Shown here in pieces: positions 52,500-64,000 of a stretch of DNA of 64,000 nt. Origin of the DNA: Metarhizium brunneum (Eukaryota > Ascomycota > Sordariomycetes > Hypocreales > Clavicipitaceae). Both the position numbers and the translations under genes were made by a program. The DNA lies in NCBI RefSeq assembly GCF_013426205.1, contig NC_089427.1:4091370-4155369 (forward strand), read 5' to 3'. Numbering within the stretch: the first letter of the stretch is position 1; every line of letters begins with the position of its first letter. Under the pieces are notes generated by a model. The model saw nothing but the letters and a program-made list of their open reading frames with translations, was not told the origin of the DNA and ran no database searches.

Positions 52500-54289
52500 A
52501 TGGTGTTAACTAGCAAGGGCAGCAGCACCAAATACCTTGGCGGCTCTGGCAATGCTCTTACAATTTGGATTTCTATAGCCGCAAGCACCGTTCTTGTCTT
52601 CTACGGATACGATCAGGTAAGCCCGGGTCTTTCTCCCTACATGACGCCTCCACTTACCACTTGTGTAGGGAGTGTTCGGAAATGTCCTAGTCACGCAAGA
52701 TTTCCTCGACACCATGGGCAACCCCTCAGCACAAGACCAAGGGACCATGACATCTGTATACAACCTTGGTTGCTTTGCTGGCGCATTGTCCACCTTGTAT
52801 TCTGGCGACAAGCTCGGTAGACCGAGGACTCTTATACTCGGCAGCCTCATTGTTGCCATTGGTGCCGTCATCCAAGCTGCCTCCTGGGGTGCAGCCCAGA
52901 TGTATTTTGGCCGTGTCGTGGCTGGCTTGGGTACTGGCATGAATACTGCCACTGCTGGCGTGTGGCAGTCCGAGACGTCAAAGATGCGAAGCCGTGGAAA
53001 GCTAGTCATTATCCAAATGGCAAATTGCATCACCGGCTTCTGCTTGTCAAACTGGCTCACCTTGGGCTTCTCGTTCGCTCCGGGCAGCGTATCATGGCGA
53101 TTTCCACTAGCCTTCCAAGTCTGCAAGTAGTTCCAAGTCTTCTTTTGTTTGGCAAGGATATTCTGACCTCGAACATAGTCTTCTCTGGGCTCATTATGCT
53201 CATTTGTCCCTTCCTGCCGGATTCCCCGCGTCTATTAATTCGCAAGGGAAAGTATGACGAAGCCCATGACGTGCTCGCGGCTCTCCAGGGCAACGATGCC
53301 ACTGCCGATTCACCATCCGTCAGAACACAATTCTCCATCATTAAGGGCATCCTGGACACCGAGTATGCCGTCACCTACACGTGGTGGCAGCTCTTCACTG
53401 GCAAGGGACCTACAGGCGTCGTTCGTCGAATGATCCTCGGCGCATGGATGCAAGCTATGAACCAGATTAGCGGTATTAATGTGACCTCATATTACATGAC
53501 AGTGAGTTAAATCAGGACCAACCCGCTGGAAATAAGGCACTAAGGGGAAAACAGTATGTCTTTATTCATTCAATCGGTCTGAATGAGCTCCTGTCTAGAA
53601 TCCTAGCTGCAGCCGGCTCTGTTGATTACCTGATTTTCTCCTTCCTCGCGTATTTTGTCGTTGAGCGCCACGGACGTCGCAAGGTCATGATGACCTCTGC
53701 AGCTGGATGTGCCCTCTGCTGGCTCATCGTTTCAATAGCTCTTGGACCTTCGGAAGCCGGCAGAGGGGATTCGTTCAAGTTGGGCGTCGTTGCTGTTAGT
53801 TTTTTCTTTGTCTTTTTTGCCTGTTTCGCCATGGGCGTTCTCGGCGTACCATGGTTGTACCCAACGGAAATAAATGCCCTGGCATTCAGATCCCAAGGAG
53901 CGAGTCTTGCCATGGCCACTAACTGGATAATGAATTACATGGTGGCTCAAATCACGCCTCCGGGAATCGAAAACCTGGGTTACAAATTCTGGATCATCTG
54001 GGCCGTAATTTGCGCGTCCTTTGTTCCCACTACCTACTTCTTTTATCCAGAGACAGCCAACCGATCGCTCGAGGATATCGACAGATTCTTTGCTGATAAT
54101 CCAGGTATCTTTGTCTTTAGAAACAAGATAGCCACCCAGCTCCAAAGACCGCCCATTTACGAAGAAGCAGACAATAGAGTTGCTCACAGGAACGAGAATA
54201 TAAGCGATAAGAAATCGGCAACAATTGTTAGTACCGAACCAAAGGAACAAGGAGCTCGTTACCAGGCAGCTTCCTTGTCCCAACAGTAA
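52500..54289 (+). CDS. MFS sugar/hexose-family transporter
   Basis: Proposed exons 52500-52616, 52669-53118, 53157-53501 and 53555-54289, about 548 residues. Introns 1 and 3 are canonical (GTAAGC...TGTAG; GTGAGT...AACAG). The second boundary is uncertain: the only frame-preserving choice found (53119-53156, GTCTGC...GGCAAG) is 38 bp, unusually short, so this may be a small frameshift or a misjudged intron. Family signatures are FYGYDQGVFG at the first membrane helix, GDKLGRPR in loop 2-3, GRVVAGLGTGMNTAT, LPDSPRLLI (PESPRWL variant), QISGINVTSYY and the late VPWLYPTEINALAFRSQGAS. It should import a sugar or related polyol across the plasma membrane; the substrate is not predictable. Confidence 0.82.
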
Positions 54290-54424
54290 AGCTAGTATTT
54301 GAGGCCATTTGGGACTGTTGCTTAAATAGTCAACCAGGAAGGAGAGAAATACAACCTCTAGTTAGAATCTCTGTTTATTACGTTTTGGGGCTGGGTAATT
54401 GACGCTGTATGTGGGAGCTACCAG

Positions 54425-54700
54425 TAGCTAGTAAGAACATTTCACCGGCCGCCGCTAGAGACATCGAGACATGGACTGTTGAAACAAGGCAACATATGGA
54501 CATACCAATTAAAACAAGCTCAAGGCCTGCTTCAATTCGTTGCAGGCGTCCTAGGCCTCCTCAAATCCTCGACCCTGGGGTGCGGGATCGCCAGCCTCGG
54601 TCGGCCTCGTTCCCACGCGCAACTCCTAGTCCGCCTCCCGAAACACGATATCGAATCCTCTTTGAAGCAGGGGTGATCTATTTCAGAGAAGACGCCGTGG
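54425..54700 (+). repeat. Relic similar to 10060-10320
   Basis: Contains GCTAGAGACAT, ACATGGACTG, TTGAAACAAGG and TATGGACATACCA in the order found on the minus strand at 10.3 kb. The rest has short coding-like phrases in two frames. Class unknown; probably a fragment of a dispersed element. Confidence 0.45.
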
Positions 54701-54740
54701 CCTAAAACTACTAATATATAAAGCTATAAATATATAAAAA

Positions 54741-54928
54741 CGTTGAGCTTATCGCTCGCGCCGGTGGGCACGTCGTGGAACCAGCCGTCAAGAAGTCTGC
54801 GACCACCAAGGCCCGGCGTGCCAAATTTTCGCAGGAGTTCACTGCCGCCACCAAGAAGTTCACGAGCATGGTTGATCGTGCCCGTATTAACCCCAGCCTG
54901 GCCTGCACGATAATAATACCAACCTAGG
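54741..54928 (+). pseudogene. Unidentified Lys/Ala-rich coding fragment
   Basis: The frame reads VELIARAGGHVVEPAVKKSA, then a Lys/Arg- and Thr-rich helix-like stretch and FTSMVDRARINPSLACT, ending TAG 54926-54928. It is GC-rich compared with its AT-rich left border (54712-54740). No start codon precedes it. It could be the C-terminus of a gene lost to repeat insertion. Confidence 0.3.
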
Positions 54929-55379
54929 TTGGTAGTGTGGAAAATCATTGGGCAATCGTAGCCGGCCAGGCATTACGACACAATCGCTTCATCCAAAATG
55001 CCGAGTGAAAACATTGTGACAACACTTGCAAGTCAAATTTATATCCCAAATTCTTTTCTTTTGACCCCTTCACATAATTTGTCGGAGCAATAGAGCGCGT
55101 TATTTTTTCCCATGTCGTATATTAACCGCTCTTTGTCCAAATCTGCATTTGGTGCTTCTCCCATCTAGTCCCATGAGGTCTGGGCAGGCAGAGCCAATTC
55201 CTCTCGCCAGGGAAGATTGACCTCTTTCCACAGAAATAATGCGATTCACATTCTTTTGACATGCCATAACCCTCCTGCAATATAATGCACGAGACACTCC
55301 AAATCGCTATCCTTCCGAGACGTCACGCTCAAGAATGGTCAAAATCGACTTCGACTGACAGCATGTGTCACACATCAAG
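54929..55379. other. Intergenic
   Basis: No gene recognised; contains the 3' flank of the F-box gene. Confidence 0.35.
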
Positions 55380-57232
55380 CTAGAACAGCTCCTGCTGACA
55401 CTCAAGACTCATCAGGGTTCTTGTAAAAGGATGAATAGCGTCGAGCTTAAAGACCTCTGCGAGCCGGGGCTCACCCCTCTGCCAATAGCGGTGTCTCAAT
55501 TCAACATCGGCCTCGGTTGTTCCCTTTGGCTCATTTATGAGAATAGTGATGCCATGACCGGTATGCGCGACCGCAGCCTTTTCCCACGCGTACTTAACTT
55601 CAGGACAAAATTTGAACTCTGCGGTTTTCGTATCCAGGGGTAGCTGCCAATAACTTTCCCATAATAACATGGCGTCTGAGTGCTCAACGCTGTAGCGGAA
55701 GAGGCAAGAGGGTACATCGCATTTGTAACGGTCAATACTGGTGTTAAATATCTCTAAGCTGACAAGATTCGGCAGGTTTTCGGCAACTGGAGCCGTGAGT
55801 AGAAGCAGGCGGTTGATGAGGCCCAAGTCATTATCAGGACGCAGTATACCCGACCTGAAGCAGACTCTCTCGAGCTTGTGCCATTGCGCCGGCAATAGCG
55901 GTGTAGTCAGAGCATTGGCAGAAGGACATTGCATTTCTGCAATCCGATTCTTTGTGTCCAAGGGCTCGACAACAGAAACTCGTTTGAATCGGTGCCCATG
56001 ATTGTATAGTAGCTCCATGAAAGATATTGGCTTGGTTTGTACCGGAGTCGGCCCCCCCAACCCTCTGAAATTGTCTGCAAAATAGTGAAAATTTTCAAGG
56101 TTTTCTGGCAGGGATGAAAGTACATGTTCTCGAAATTCTAATTGCGTACGTTAGCCAAGAATTCTTTTATTGGGCACATTTCTCACCTACCTTCGAGATA
56201 TTTCTCTTCTTCTTCATTGGTTCTCCTGCAGAATCTCTCTAGCCTAAAGGAGGTAATATGTACCAAGCTCTCATGGATAAGTTTGGTAAGTGCCAACGGG
56301 CTCATCTGTCGCTGGAACTGGCGCCTTATAAGTAGAGAGTCGATAATTTCCACTCTTGGAAGATGGCTATTCTTGAGTCCTTGGAATTGCAACAGGGACC
56401 CGAGGTATCTGCCGGCTGGATGAAAACCCTGCGGTCTGCGCAAAGGCAATGTGGCAGTTTGATAATGCCATGGACGAGTTCCAATACCATTATAAGGTCT
56501 TTTTTTTTGGTGGTGAAACATTGTCATTACCATTGTTTCATCGCGATTGTCCCAGCTTCGGAAAGGGTAGTCGTGATGCGTGGTGAAGTCATTGTAGTAA
56601 TGTTTAGAGTCACTAGAAGACTTGATGGCTAGCTCCAGTGTTAAGCCACCAGAGCGGCTTCTAGGTACCCAAGTCGAGAGTATACCGAGTAGCATCTCCA
56701 TCGCAGCAGTGAAAATTATGTTGTTTCTATTCAAGATGGTTGATTAGCATGGCATCACAAGAGTGAAGATATCAGAAGCTGGATCATACCGATAGATGTC
56801 AAACCAAGTTTCGAGTTTGTAACATGACGGGCAAGAATAACCTGGCAACACAATAAGAAACGATAAATAACGAACGTAGGTGGTTCTGCGGGCGTTCTTT
56901 CTGCTCATGATGCGTGCAAAGTCTTGTAGAGCGGTGTCGTCGACCAAAAGATGACGAAAAGTCATCTTCTCAAAAAAAGATTGCCATTCAGAGCAGACTG
57001 TGGCGTACGAGGCAAGTCGATCAGGCCTCTCGCCGCCGTAAAAGTCAAGTCGATCATTTCCATCGCCCTGGGATACTAAGTTAAGAATTTCGAACCGCAA
57101 TTCAGGTGGAAGGTCGAGCCAAGTTGCATATGTCTGGGGGCCGTCTTGCGGCTGCGGAACAGGTGCGGATGCCATAAATAGAGAAGATGGCATGAGTAGA
57201 GAAGAGAGAGAGAGAGGATTCGAAGTATACAA
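55380..57232 (-). CDS. F-box protein, DUF6546-type
   Basis: Join on the minus strand: 57232-56790, 56726-56191, 56137-55380, giving 578 residues. Introns 56727-56789 (GTATGA...GAATAG) and 56138-56190 (GTAGGT, GCTAAC, ATTAG) are frame-exact. Near residue 40, TWLDLPPELRFEILNLVSQ begins an F-box, continuing LASYATVCSEWQSFFE and FRHLLV. Exon 2 adds IYRNNIIFTAAMEMLLGILS, and exon 3 holds EHVLSSLPENLENFHYFAD and a long C-terminal region with PNLVSLEIFN, as in the DUF6546 family of fungal F-box proteins. F-box proteins link targets to SCF ubiquitin ligases; the target is unknown. Later Met codons (57193, 57175) are alternative starts. It is the last intact gene before the AT-rich telomere-proximal block. 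Confidence 0.83.
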
Positions 57233-57685
57233 GAATCGTCGCGTAGCGAGAGATGGGGCCGATTTATGTCTAGATAAAAAGGTGTTAAAAAGTGGGCTTC
57301 ATGGAGAAAATTCTTAGATTTGCCTAATTAATAAAGTTCATCTAGCTAGAGCTACTTTGATAACTCACTTCAATATTGAAAGCAGGTAAGTTTGTACTAG
57401 CATTTTATACGCTGGCCTAAATTTGTAGTGGCACGAAGACATTGTACATATACTGGCTGCCACTGAGGCCAGCCCATATAGTACCAGCTTGACCGTAAAT
57501 TTAGCTTCCAGATCCAACTAGTTAACATTATTGGGCGTATATATGTATGCCTAGGATAAAGTTTAGGCAGCTTTAGTGACAGACTAGGGCCTGGCTGCTC
57601 ATCTTAGCTCAATTGAGGTGCGCTAAAGTTTAGTTCTTGAAGCGGAAATGGATTTTGGTGGTCTGTCGCGACATCTAGAGACTGG

Positions 57686-57900
57686 TGTTTGGCACCAGAT
57701 TATTGTGAGCAATAATATATTAAGGTCTTGAGTTTCTAGGAGAGAAAAAAAGAAGAGTAACCACGTTATATATATAAAAAAAATACCTAAGCCTAGAGCT
57801 TTTACCTTAGCACGTATTTAAGCTATATAACTAATAAGTTTTATATTAGTAAAGCCCTTTTATTAGGCTTCACGATTTATTGGGCCTTTTCCGTGTAACA
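57686..57900 (+). repeat. AT-shifted LTR-like element, related to 42012 and 12204
   Basis: Shares GGAGAGAAA, AGAGTAACCAC-TATATATA, CCTAAGCCTAGAGC and TTCACGATTTATTGGGCC...CCGTGTAACA with the other members. Compared with 42012-42238, many C and G positions are T or A here. Right end at 57900; left end approximate. Confidence 0.5.
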
Positions 57901-59280
57901 CATGCTACCACTTATTTATGTAATATCCGTGTATATTAGTAGTAGGCAATACCGCCCAACAGCCCTCTATCATGGTTATGCAATAATTGGTAATACATGT
58001 ATATACTAAAAGCTTCGAATACGCAATTTAGGCAGCCAGCGGTTGGCTAGTGTATGCGTACAGCCAATATACGTGGATGCGGCTCGTTGACAACTTCACA
58101 CACAACGTGGCGGCCACCCCCTAATAACATAAAATAACAGGATTGCTTTGTTGATAGCAAAGACTTTAAAGTATCTTGCTATACACACATATCTCCTACT
58201 ACTATTATACGCGATATTTTAGCAATATATTAGTTCTAATAGCCTACTATACTCTAATCCAGCCTAACCAGGCAGGCCTTTAGTATCTCACGCCAGATAC
58301 CGGGCGGTAAGGGTTATTTTACCGTGGATATAAAGGTAAAAGTAAAAAATAAAAGTATTAAATACCTATTATTAAATATTACTTAAATAATATAATAATT
58401 ACTTAACTTTTTTTTTAATTTAAAAATAAGAAAAAAAATTATAAAATATAAAAAAAAATTATAATATATATATTATAAAAAAGCTTTATTATATATTAAA
58501 TTATTATTATAAATATAAAGCTTAAATCTAAGTATTTTAACTTTAAAATTAATAAAAATATTTAAAAAAAAAAAACTTTAATAATTTATTAAAACTTATT
58601 TTTTTTCTTATTTATAAATAAGTATAATATAATTATTTTAGCTTATATTATAAATAATATAATTACTTAGCTAATATACTATATAAATTATAAAGTACTT
58701 ATTTATTAAGTATATAGCTTTATTGTATTATTTTTAATAAGCTATTTATTAAGGTAATATATAAATATTAATTATAAGACTTATAATATAATAATAATTA
58801 AGTATAATAAGCTAAAGCTAATATACTAGCTTTAACAAAAAGACGGCGAATTCACCACCGATTTTAGTGGTTTCTGACGCGGAAACAGGCAGGCAATTTG
58901 CCAAGAATCTAACGCCGCTTTAAGCTATACAACTTGGCCTTATTAGCTAACCGTATTTATTAATATTCAGTAAGGTACTATATAGTACTTACTCCTTATT
59001 AGATAGTATTTAAGATATAAGCAGCTAAGTATATTAGTTAATTTATTAGAACTTTTAACCAAAGTTCTAAGAAACACTTTTTTACCTACTTACTGCCTTT
59101 TTTAAGAACTTAAAAATAGTTTTTATAGCCACGTTTAAAAGCCTGTACTTACGGCTAAGGCGGTAAGGCTATCTCTTTATTCCCTTTATAACCCTATATT
59201 ACCTTTCTAAATTACCTCAAACTCCACGAGCCGCGAGCTATAGTAAGTCTAGATTATAGCCTAATAACTTTATCCATTAT
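57901..59280. other. AT-rich, RIP-like block without genes
   Basis: 58330-58830 is almost pure A/T with only scattered G/C. No reading frame or repeat unit is recoverable. Short islands of normal composition remain at 58060-58120, 58260-58320 and 58840-58920. The composition is typical of RIP-mutated ascomycete repeats. Confidence 0.6.
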
Positions 59281-61800
59281 AGCACGCCAGCAACGCTTAC
59301 CTAATGCAGACGAATCTGATTCCTCTTTTTCACCAGAAATTAAGAGCTGCTTTAATAAGTATAATGCGGATTTATCTGGTAACGAAACGGAGGCAATAAA
59401 GGCAATAAACCTTAATATATTAGAAAATAATAATTTAGATATTAAAGACTAAATTCAACTCTTTAGTGGAAATATATATCTACCCGAATATTACCGGCAA
59501 GGCATAGAAGAATTCAATAAAAGCACCTTTATTAGTAAGGATTATAGCCCAGGGAGTATAATACTTTTTAACGCTATAAAGCTATAGTAGCAGCAGTAAG
59601 TCGCCTTACTTTCCCGCCGCATCCAGGCTTAATATTTTAATTGTTTACCTGTAAATTTTATAATAAGGTTCTCTTGTATAACTCTTAGGCATGCTTTAAG
59701 TTAATCTCTATAAGTATTCTTTATAAATTCTTTAAATAGTGGTTAAACCAAAAGGCGAGCAAGGATAGTAGAAAATTAAGAGGCACTATAAAGAGCTCCT
59801 TATTAGGTATAGCCTGGAAGGTCTTCTAACTTATATATAAGAGGGCTATTAGTATAAAGCTTAATCTAAAATTAAATCGTAATATATATAAGGTATATTA
59901 CTCTTAATAACTAATAAGATATATAGGTTATAATGTTTCTTAGGTTCTCTAAGAGCTTATAAAAAAATATAGACTAAGTAACCAAAAAAAAGCTAATTGC
60001 TGTATAACTATTAATGATTTAAAGGAACAAATCAAAATAACGCTTAGTACTATAAAGAAATTATTTGATCTAGGAAAGCACTAGATTCTAGCTATGCTTT
60101 TTCTCCTTTTATTAGCCCTTATAAGCTCTTACTTTACCTTTATTTTACGGCTTTGCTTTAGGGATATCTAAGTAGCTTTAACAAGAAATCCAGAAGGTAA
60201 ACTGTATAATATTTTAATTTAGTTTATATTAGAGTTTATAAAGTTATACCTTAGTACTAAGGATATATAAGTGTACTATTTCTGCTATTTCCGCGTTACT
60301 TACTAATATTCTCTCTACTAATACACTACTAGCAAAATATTTACTATCCCTAAGATAATATTTAATCTATCTTTACTTCTTAGTCCCTACGCCTTTTTAC
60401 TAGGCATTTTATTTTATTACTAAGTATTCCGCGTATATTAGCTTACCTCTCCTAGGCAATTAAATAAGTTAAATATATATCCAGGCAAGCATGAACTACT
60501 TTTACCTCTAAGAAGTAACCTAAAAGAGGTGTGTATATTCCGTCGCGCTATGAAAACATTAACAGGGTATAAGATATTAACAAAGACCATTACTAAAGGC
60601 ATAATTACCGGCTGGATCAAAAGAGTAGGTGAGATTATAGGACTTTAGTATAAAATAATACCTTATAGTTTGCGCTATAATACAGCTAATAAGTTTAACT
60701 AAAGTTGTAAGTATTTAAGAATTAACGTAAAAAAACTGTTTTTTAACGTTATTATAACAGCTAATATAAGCAAGGCACTTTAGAACTTATCTCTTAACCA
60801 CATTAACTCTGTCCCTTTTTAGAAATATTACCTTAGTTATATTATCCGTGCGGACTTATAAGCTATTATTTGTCGCGAAAAACCATAGTAAGCACTTATT
60901 AACTAAGCTTATAGTATTAAATACTTTATAAGTAAATAACAGCTAACAGGCTTTACAGCTAAGCAAACAGCGTTTATTGCGTTAAATTCTTATATTTAAT
61001 AGCTTACAATCTAACTATAAAAATTACGCCCAGGGTCTAAAAAGCACAAGAAAACCTACCGTGTATTATAATTATTAAAATAAAAGTTAAAAAGGGAATT
61101 AAAACAGAAAATCCAAGACAACTAGACAGACAAATAAGCCGTAGATAATATCAAATATTAACTCTAAGGTAAAGGCTTTACTAAACTAGTAGTAGATTAT
61201 ATAATATATCCTTAGTAACCAGCTCAGAAGTTACTAATAAAGGCGCTTATATGTCCGGTTGGGGATACTCTTAAGGGGCAGTATAATCAAAGGGATAAGG
61301 TAATTAATGCTATAACCGCATATTACAGCGTTAAGGAAGGGGCGACTATTCGCCGTAGTTATTTGCAGCCTACGCCAACAGGCTCGCGTAATAAACCTTG
61401 TAAGCCGTCAGAAAATAGCGCTCTATTCCTAGCTATTATATCTGTTTTTATTAAGTATCCTAGTTAAAGGCTAAGAAGATATTTCCTGTGCGTTGGCGCT
61501 GCGCTTTTATTACCGCCGGATAACCCTCGTCTAAAGGATAAGATCCAGGAGTTCTACACCTCTAGTAATTTAAGTAAACACTTTTATCAGAGATATCTCT
61601 CGTAATTAAGAGACAATAAACAGCCAGTATGTTAAGTTTATAATATAACTCTTACACATAAGATATATCTAAGAAATCATACTATTTCAGTTTATAGAAC
61701 AGTCCTATAATGCCTTTAGCGGTTATAAACTAATGCCTTCCTGTCCGGATATTAAGATGCGTACCGAGACGCAGTAGTATTTACGTTTTTTTTAACACCG
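59281..61800 (+). pseudogene. RIP-degraded DUF3435 (tyrosine recombinase / Starship-captain-like) gene
   Basis: Reading through frequent TAG/TAA stops, the plus strand shows a DUF3435-like protein. Near 59.3 kb are SFSPEIKSCFNKYNADLSGN and AIKAINLNILENNNLDIK. Near 60.45 kb is QLTSPRQLNKLNIYPGKHE. Near 60.6 kb is GWIKRVGEIIGL, with IPYSLRYNTANKFN after it (the recombinase-like Arg/Tyr segment). At 60.77 kb NISKALQNLSLNHINS leads on to a YYLSYIIRADLQAII segment. Near 61.5 kb an LCVG...L-KHF stretch resembles the C2H2-type tail of these proteins. Stops fall where Gln or Trp is expected, as C-to-T or G-to-A mutation produces. DUF3435 proteins are tyrosine recombinases that include captains of giant Starship transposons. 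Here the gene is dead. Confidence 0.72.
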
Positions 61801-63878
61801 AATACGCACTATTTCTCAAATGCCTTTATAGTTTATTTAATTGAATAGCCTATTAAGTTTTACCTTATTCGTCTTCGCCTCAACCCAAATAGCAACTAAA
61901 TCCATGAGTTCAAGCCTGTAGCCAGACAAGATTACCTTAGCACACTCAAGCTTCCATAACAGTCTCTGACGAGTATAAATAGGTCATCAACGTTAGACAA
62001 TGGAGAGGAAGCCACCGCTCCAGCTAAAGACTACAGCTTTGTTTGTCAGACAACTTCAAATAGAAGCCCAGGTAAAAAAGCGAGGCTTAATACGAATAAT
62101 ACAACTCCTATTTAAGCCTTAACAATACAGACTAGCGCCGATAGGTTGCCCTGCTAATAATCGTTAGACCATCCTATCTTGCTTTTCTGATCACGTCACT
62201 TCCGTAAAATGGTTGGAATTATCGCTATTTACGGCATCGTATTCCTTGTCCTTGTCCCTCTTTACATTATATTATAACGTCGGGACGTATGGATCCTCCG
62301 TCATATACAGCTTATTGTCCTTAATTACAATAACAGAACCGCCTATTAGCAAATCTGCGAAGGATGTGGTACTTATATTACTATACCTGGGGATTAATAT
62401 TAGCATGATGCTACCCTAAGTTGGGCGCAGCTTAATCCAGTAGTCTTCTATCTAGCTTACTATATTAAACACGACGCCCTTATATTATTAAGAGGGAATA
62501 AACACGCTTATAAGTATACTTTAATTCAGCCCAAAGGGCGTTTATTTAGTCAGGAAGCAGAGCATAAAACCTCTTATAATTAGTTAACTAGTATAGCCTA
62601 TGCTTAACTTGTGCTTAAATTTATTGGATAACGCTACTAAATAAAAGCCTCGCTATAAATAAACCCCTGACCGTTAAAAAAGTAACTACTAGCCAGCTCT
62701 CGCACAGATCTCACTTCTTATTTCTTTCAATACAATCAATTCTCTGGCTTGATAAATCCCGTGCCTATTACACCACTTATATATTACCCTCGGTGGAATA
62801 TATCGCAGCCATATAAAGTACATATTAAGCCTCCCGCCCGAGCGACATCTAGCGGTCAACAGCTATATAGAGGACGATTTACACGAAGAGCTCGCTAATA
62901 TAACCAAGGCACAACATTTACTGTTGGAATGTTACGTTCTATAATTAACTATTTGGGCTGTACGTGTCTGGTAGGCATTGTAAACGGCATCGATAGAACT
63001 GTCCCCTTGGTTTGGTTGTTCCTGTTTTATAGCGATTTAAAACACTATTGGGCAACAAAGACGCAAACTAAAACACACGTGAGGACTACGTACTGTACAG
63101 GCCTGACACGTCGCCCAAGCCGATCCTTAATATCGCAAATATACACCAGCTTTTCTTGCGCTTCCCAGTGTAATACTTGCTGGCCTAGCGGACTAACCAA
63201 GTTGCAGCATGGAACGTTGTTATCTCGCGTAGGCGATATAAATGAACACATTGTGGATTTGATCAATAGAAGAATCATTAATAGTACCAACTTGCGCTTT
63301 AATATCTCGCCGGAGACGTTGCGCCCGGCAGGTAAACAAGGGGCTATCAGCTAGACTGAATTTAGTTCCTGGCAGAGTACAGGCGTTTGTATTGTATTGA
63401 GTTATAAGACTTATTATTAACTAAGCTTCTTTTACAAAAATTATTATTCTTATTCTTATTCTTATTCTCCCCTCTCCTAAACCCTAGAAACTTAAGATAT
63501 TTAATACTTTTAGAATACTGCTAGCTCCAGGCAGTAATATAACAACTACTATTGCCACTTGCCACCCTGGTGGCAAAATGCTTGCGTGTTTTAATCAACA
63601 AAGGCAGTGTTATCCGACATATTAATATCTTCCTCTAGAGTCATTTCTTGACTTAAATTCCGGTACCGCCCTCGCGGCTTATTTTGGCTAACTTCACACG
63701 ACCGTGATGCCCTGACCCAATATTTCTACATCAACTCTATCCAGTCTATTACACGGACGTTACGGGCCAGACCTTAAACATAACGATAGTTACATAAGGG
63801 CTTAATACCTAGTTAAAGCCTCAGGCCTCTAGGCTTGCTTACTCACCGCTATTTGATATAAATAAGGGTTATCCGCCC
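61801..63878. other. Subtelomeric sequence, unassigned
   Basis: Mixed AT-rich sequence with two plus-strand frames, 62213-62419 (68 codons, hydrophobic) and 62929-63354 (141 codons, containing VGDINEHIVDLINRRIINST). Neither carries a recognised domain or signal, and the second has an uneven composition. They could be remnants of a telomere-linked gene. The junction to the telomere (63860-63878) carries AAGGGTTATCCGCCC, a degenerate telomere-like lead-in. Confidence 0.35.
63444..63467 (+). repeat. (TTATTC)n microsatellite
   Basis: About four tandem copies of TTATTC in the subtelomeric DNA. Simple repeat with no further signal. Confidence 0.75.
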
Positions 63879-64000
63879 TTAGGGTTAGGGTTAGGGTTAG
63901 GGTTAGGGTTAGGGTTAGGGTTAGGGTTAGGGTTAGGGTTAGGGTTAGGGTTAGGGTTAGGGTTAGGGTTAGGGTTAGGGTTAGGGTTAGGGTTAGGGTT
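63879..64000 (+). repeat. Telomere repeat array (TTAGGG)n
   Basis: Twenty uninterrupted TTAGGG units plus a partial one run to the window end. G-rich strand orientation shows that this is the right (3') end of a chromosome, as expected for filamentous ascomycetes. Confidence 0.98.

Noticed and set aside
1..64000. CRISPR arrays, tRNA or rRNA genes
   Set aside because: No spaced direct-repeat array was seen; tandem repeats lack spacers. No tRNA or rRNA sequence was recognised by eye, though a covariance-model scan was not possible.

Overview
This window is the right-hand end of a chromosome from a filamentous ascomycete. The last ~120 bases are an uninterrupted array of the fungal telomere repeat TTAGGG, with the G-rich strand running 3'-ward off the end. 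Genes carry short (about 50-90 bp) introns with fungal-type branch sites (CTAAC/CTGAC) and include a Zn2Cys6 regulator, CE4 chitin deacetylases, a siderophore MFS transporter and a DUF6546-type F-box protein. The set fits Sordariomycetes, perhaps an insect- or plant-associated Hypocreales; that placement is inference, not proof.

Layout. 0-7.6 kb is gene-dense: a secreted protein, a Zn2Cys6 regulator divergent from an FAD/NADH oxidoreductase, and a secreted DUF3472-like protein. 8.5-32 kb is an accessory zone. It holds solo LTRs, a MITE, tandem repeats, an inverted segmental duplication, an APH/kinase-fold family in all states of decay (relic, one-stop pseudogene, intact gene, divergent kinases), a cysteine-rich secreted protein, a chitin deacetylase, a truncated flavin monooxygenase, a broken effector-like gene and a LysM relic. 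32.7-57.2 kb mixes intact genes (CBM18-chitin deacetylase, siderophore transporter, alpha/beta hydrolase, a trypsin-like protein without its catalytic His, TauD dioxygenase, HD hydratase, MFS sugar transporter, F-box protein) with repeats and a second member of the broken effector-like family. 57.2-63.9 kb is AT-rich, stop-riddled DNA in which a DUF3435 tyrosine-recombinase gene (the class that includes Starship captains) can still be read, followed by unassigned subtelomeric sequence and the telomere.

How the parts relate. The chitin-directed functions (two CE4 deacetylases, one with a chitin-binding module, plus a LysM relic), several small cysteine-containing secreted proteins and the APH/kinase expansion look like a host-interaction compartment diversifying near a telomere. 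Many lesions are C-to-T or G-to-A changes that create stops, as expected of repeat-induced point mutation (RIP). Exon joins below were deduced by hand from splice signals and frame continuity. Functional names rest on motif recognition, not on database searches.
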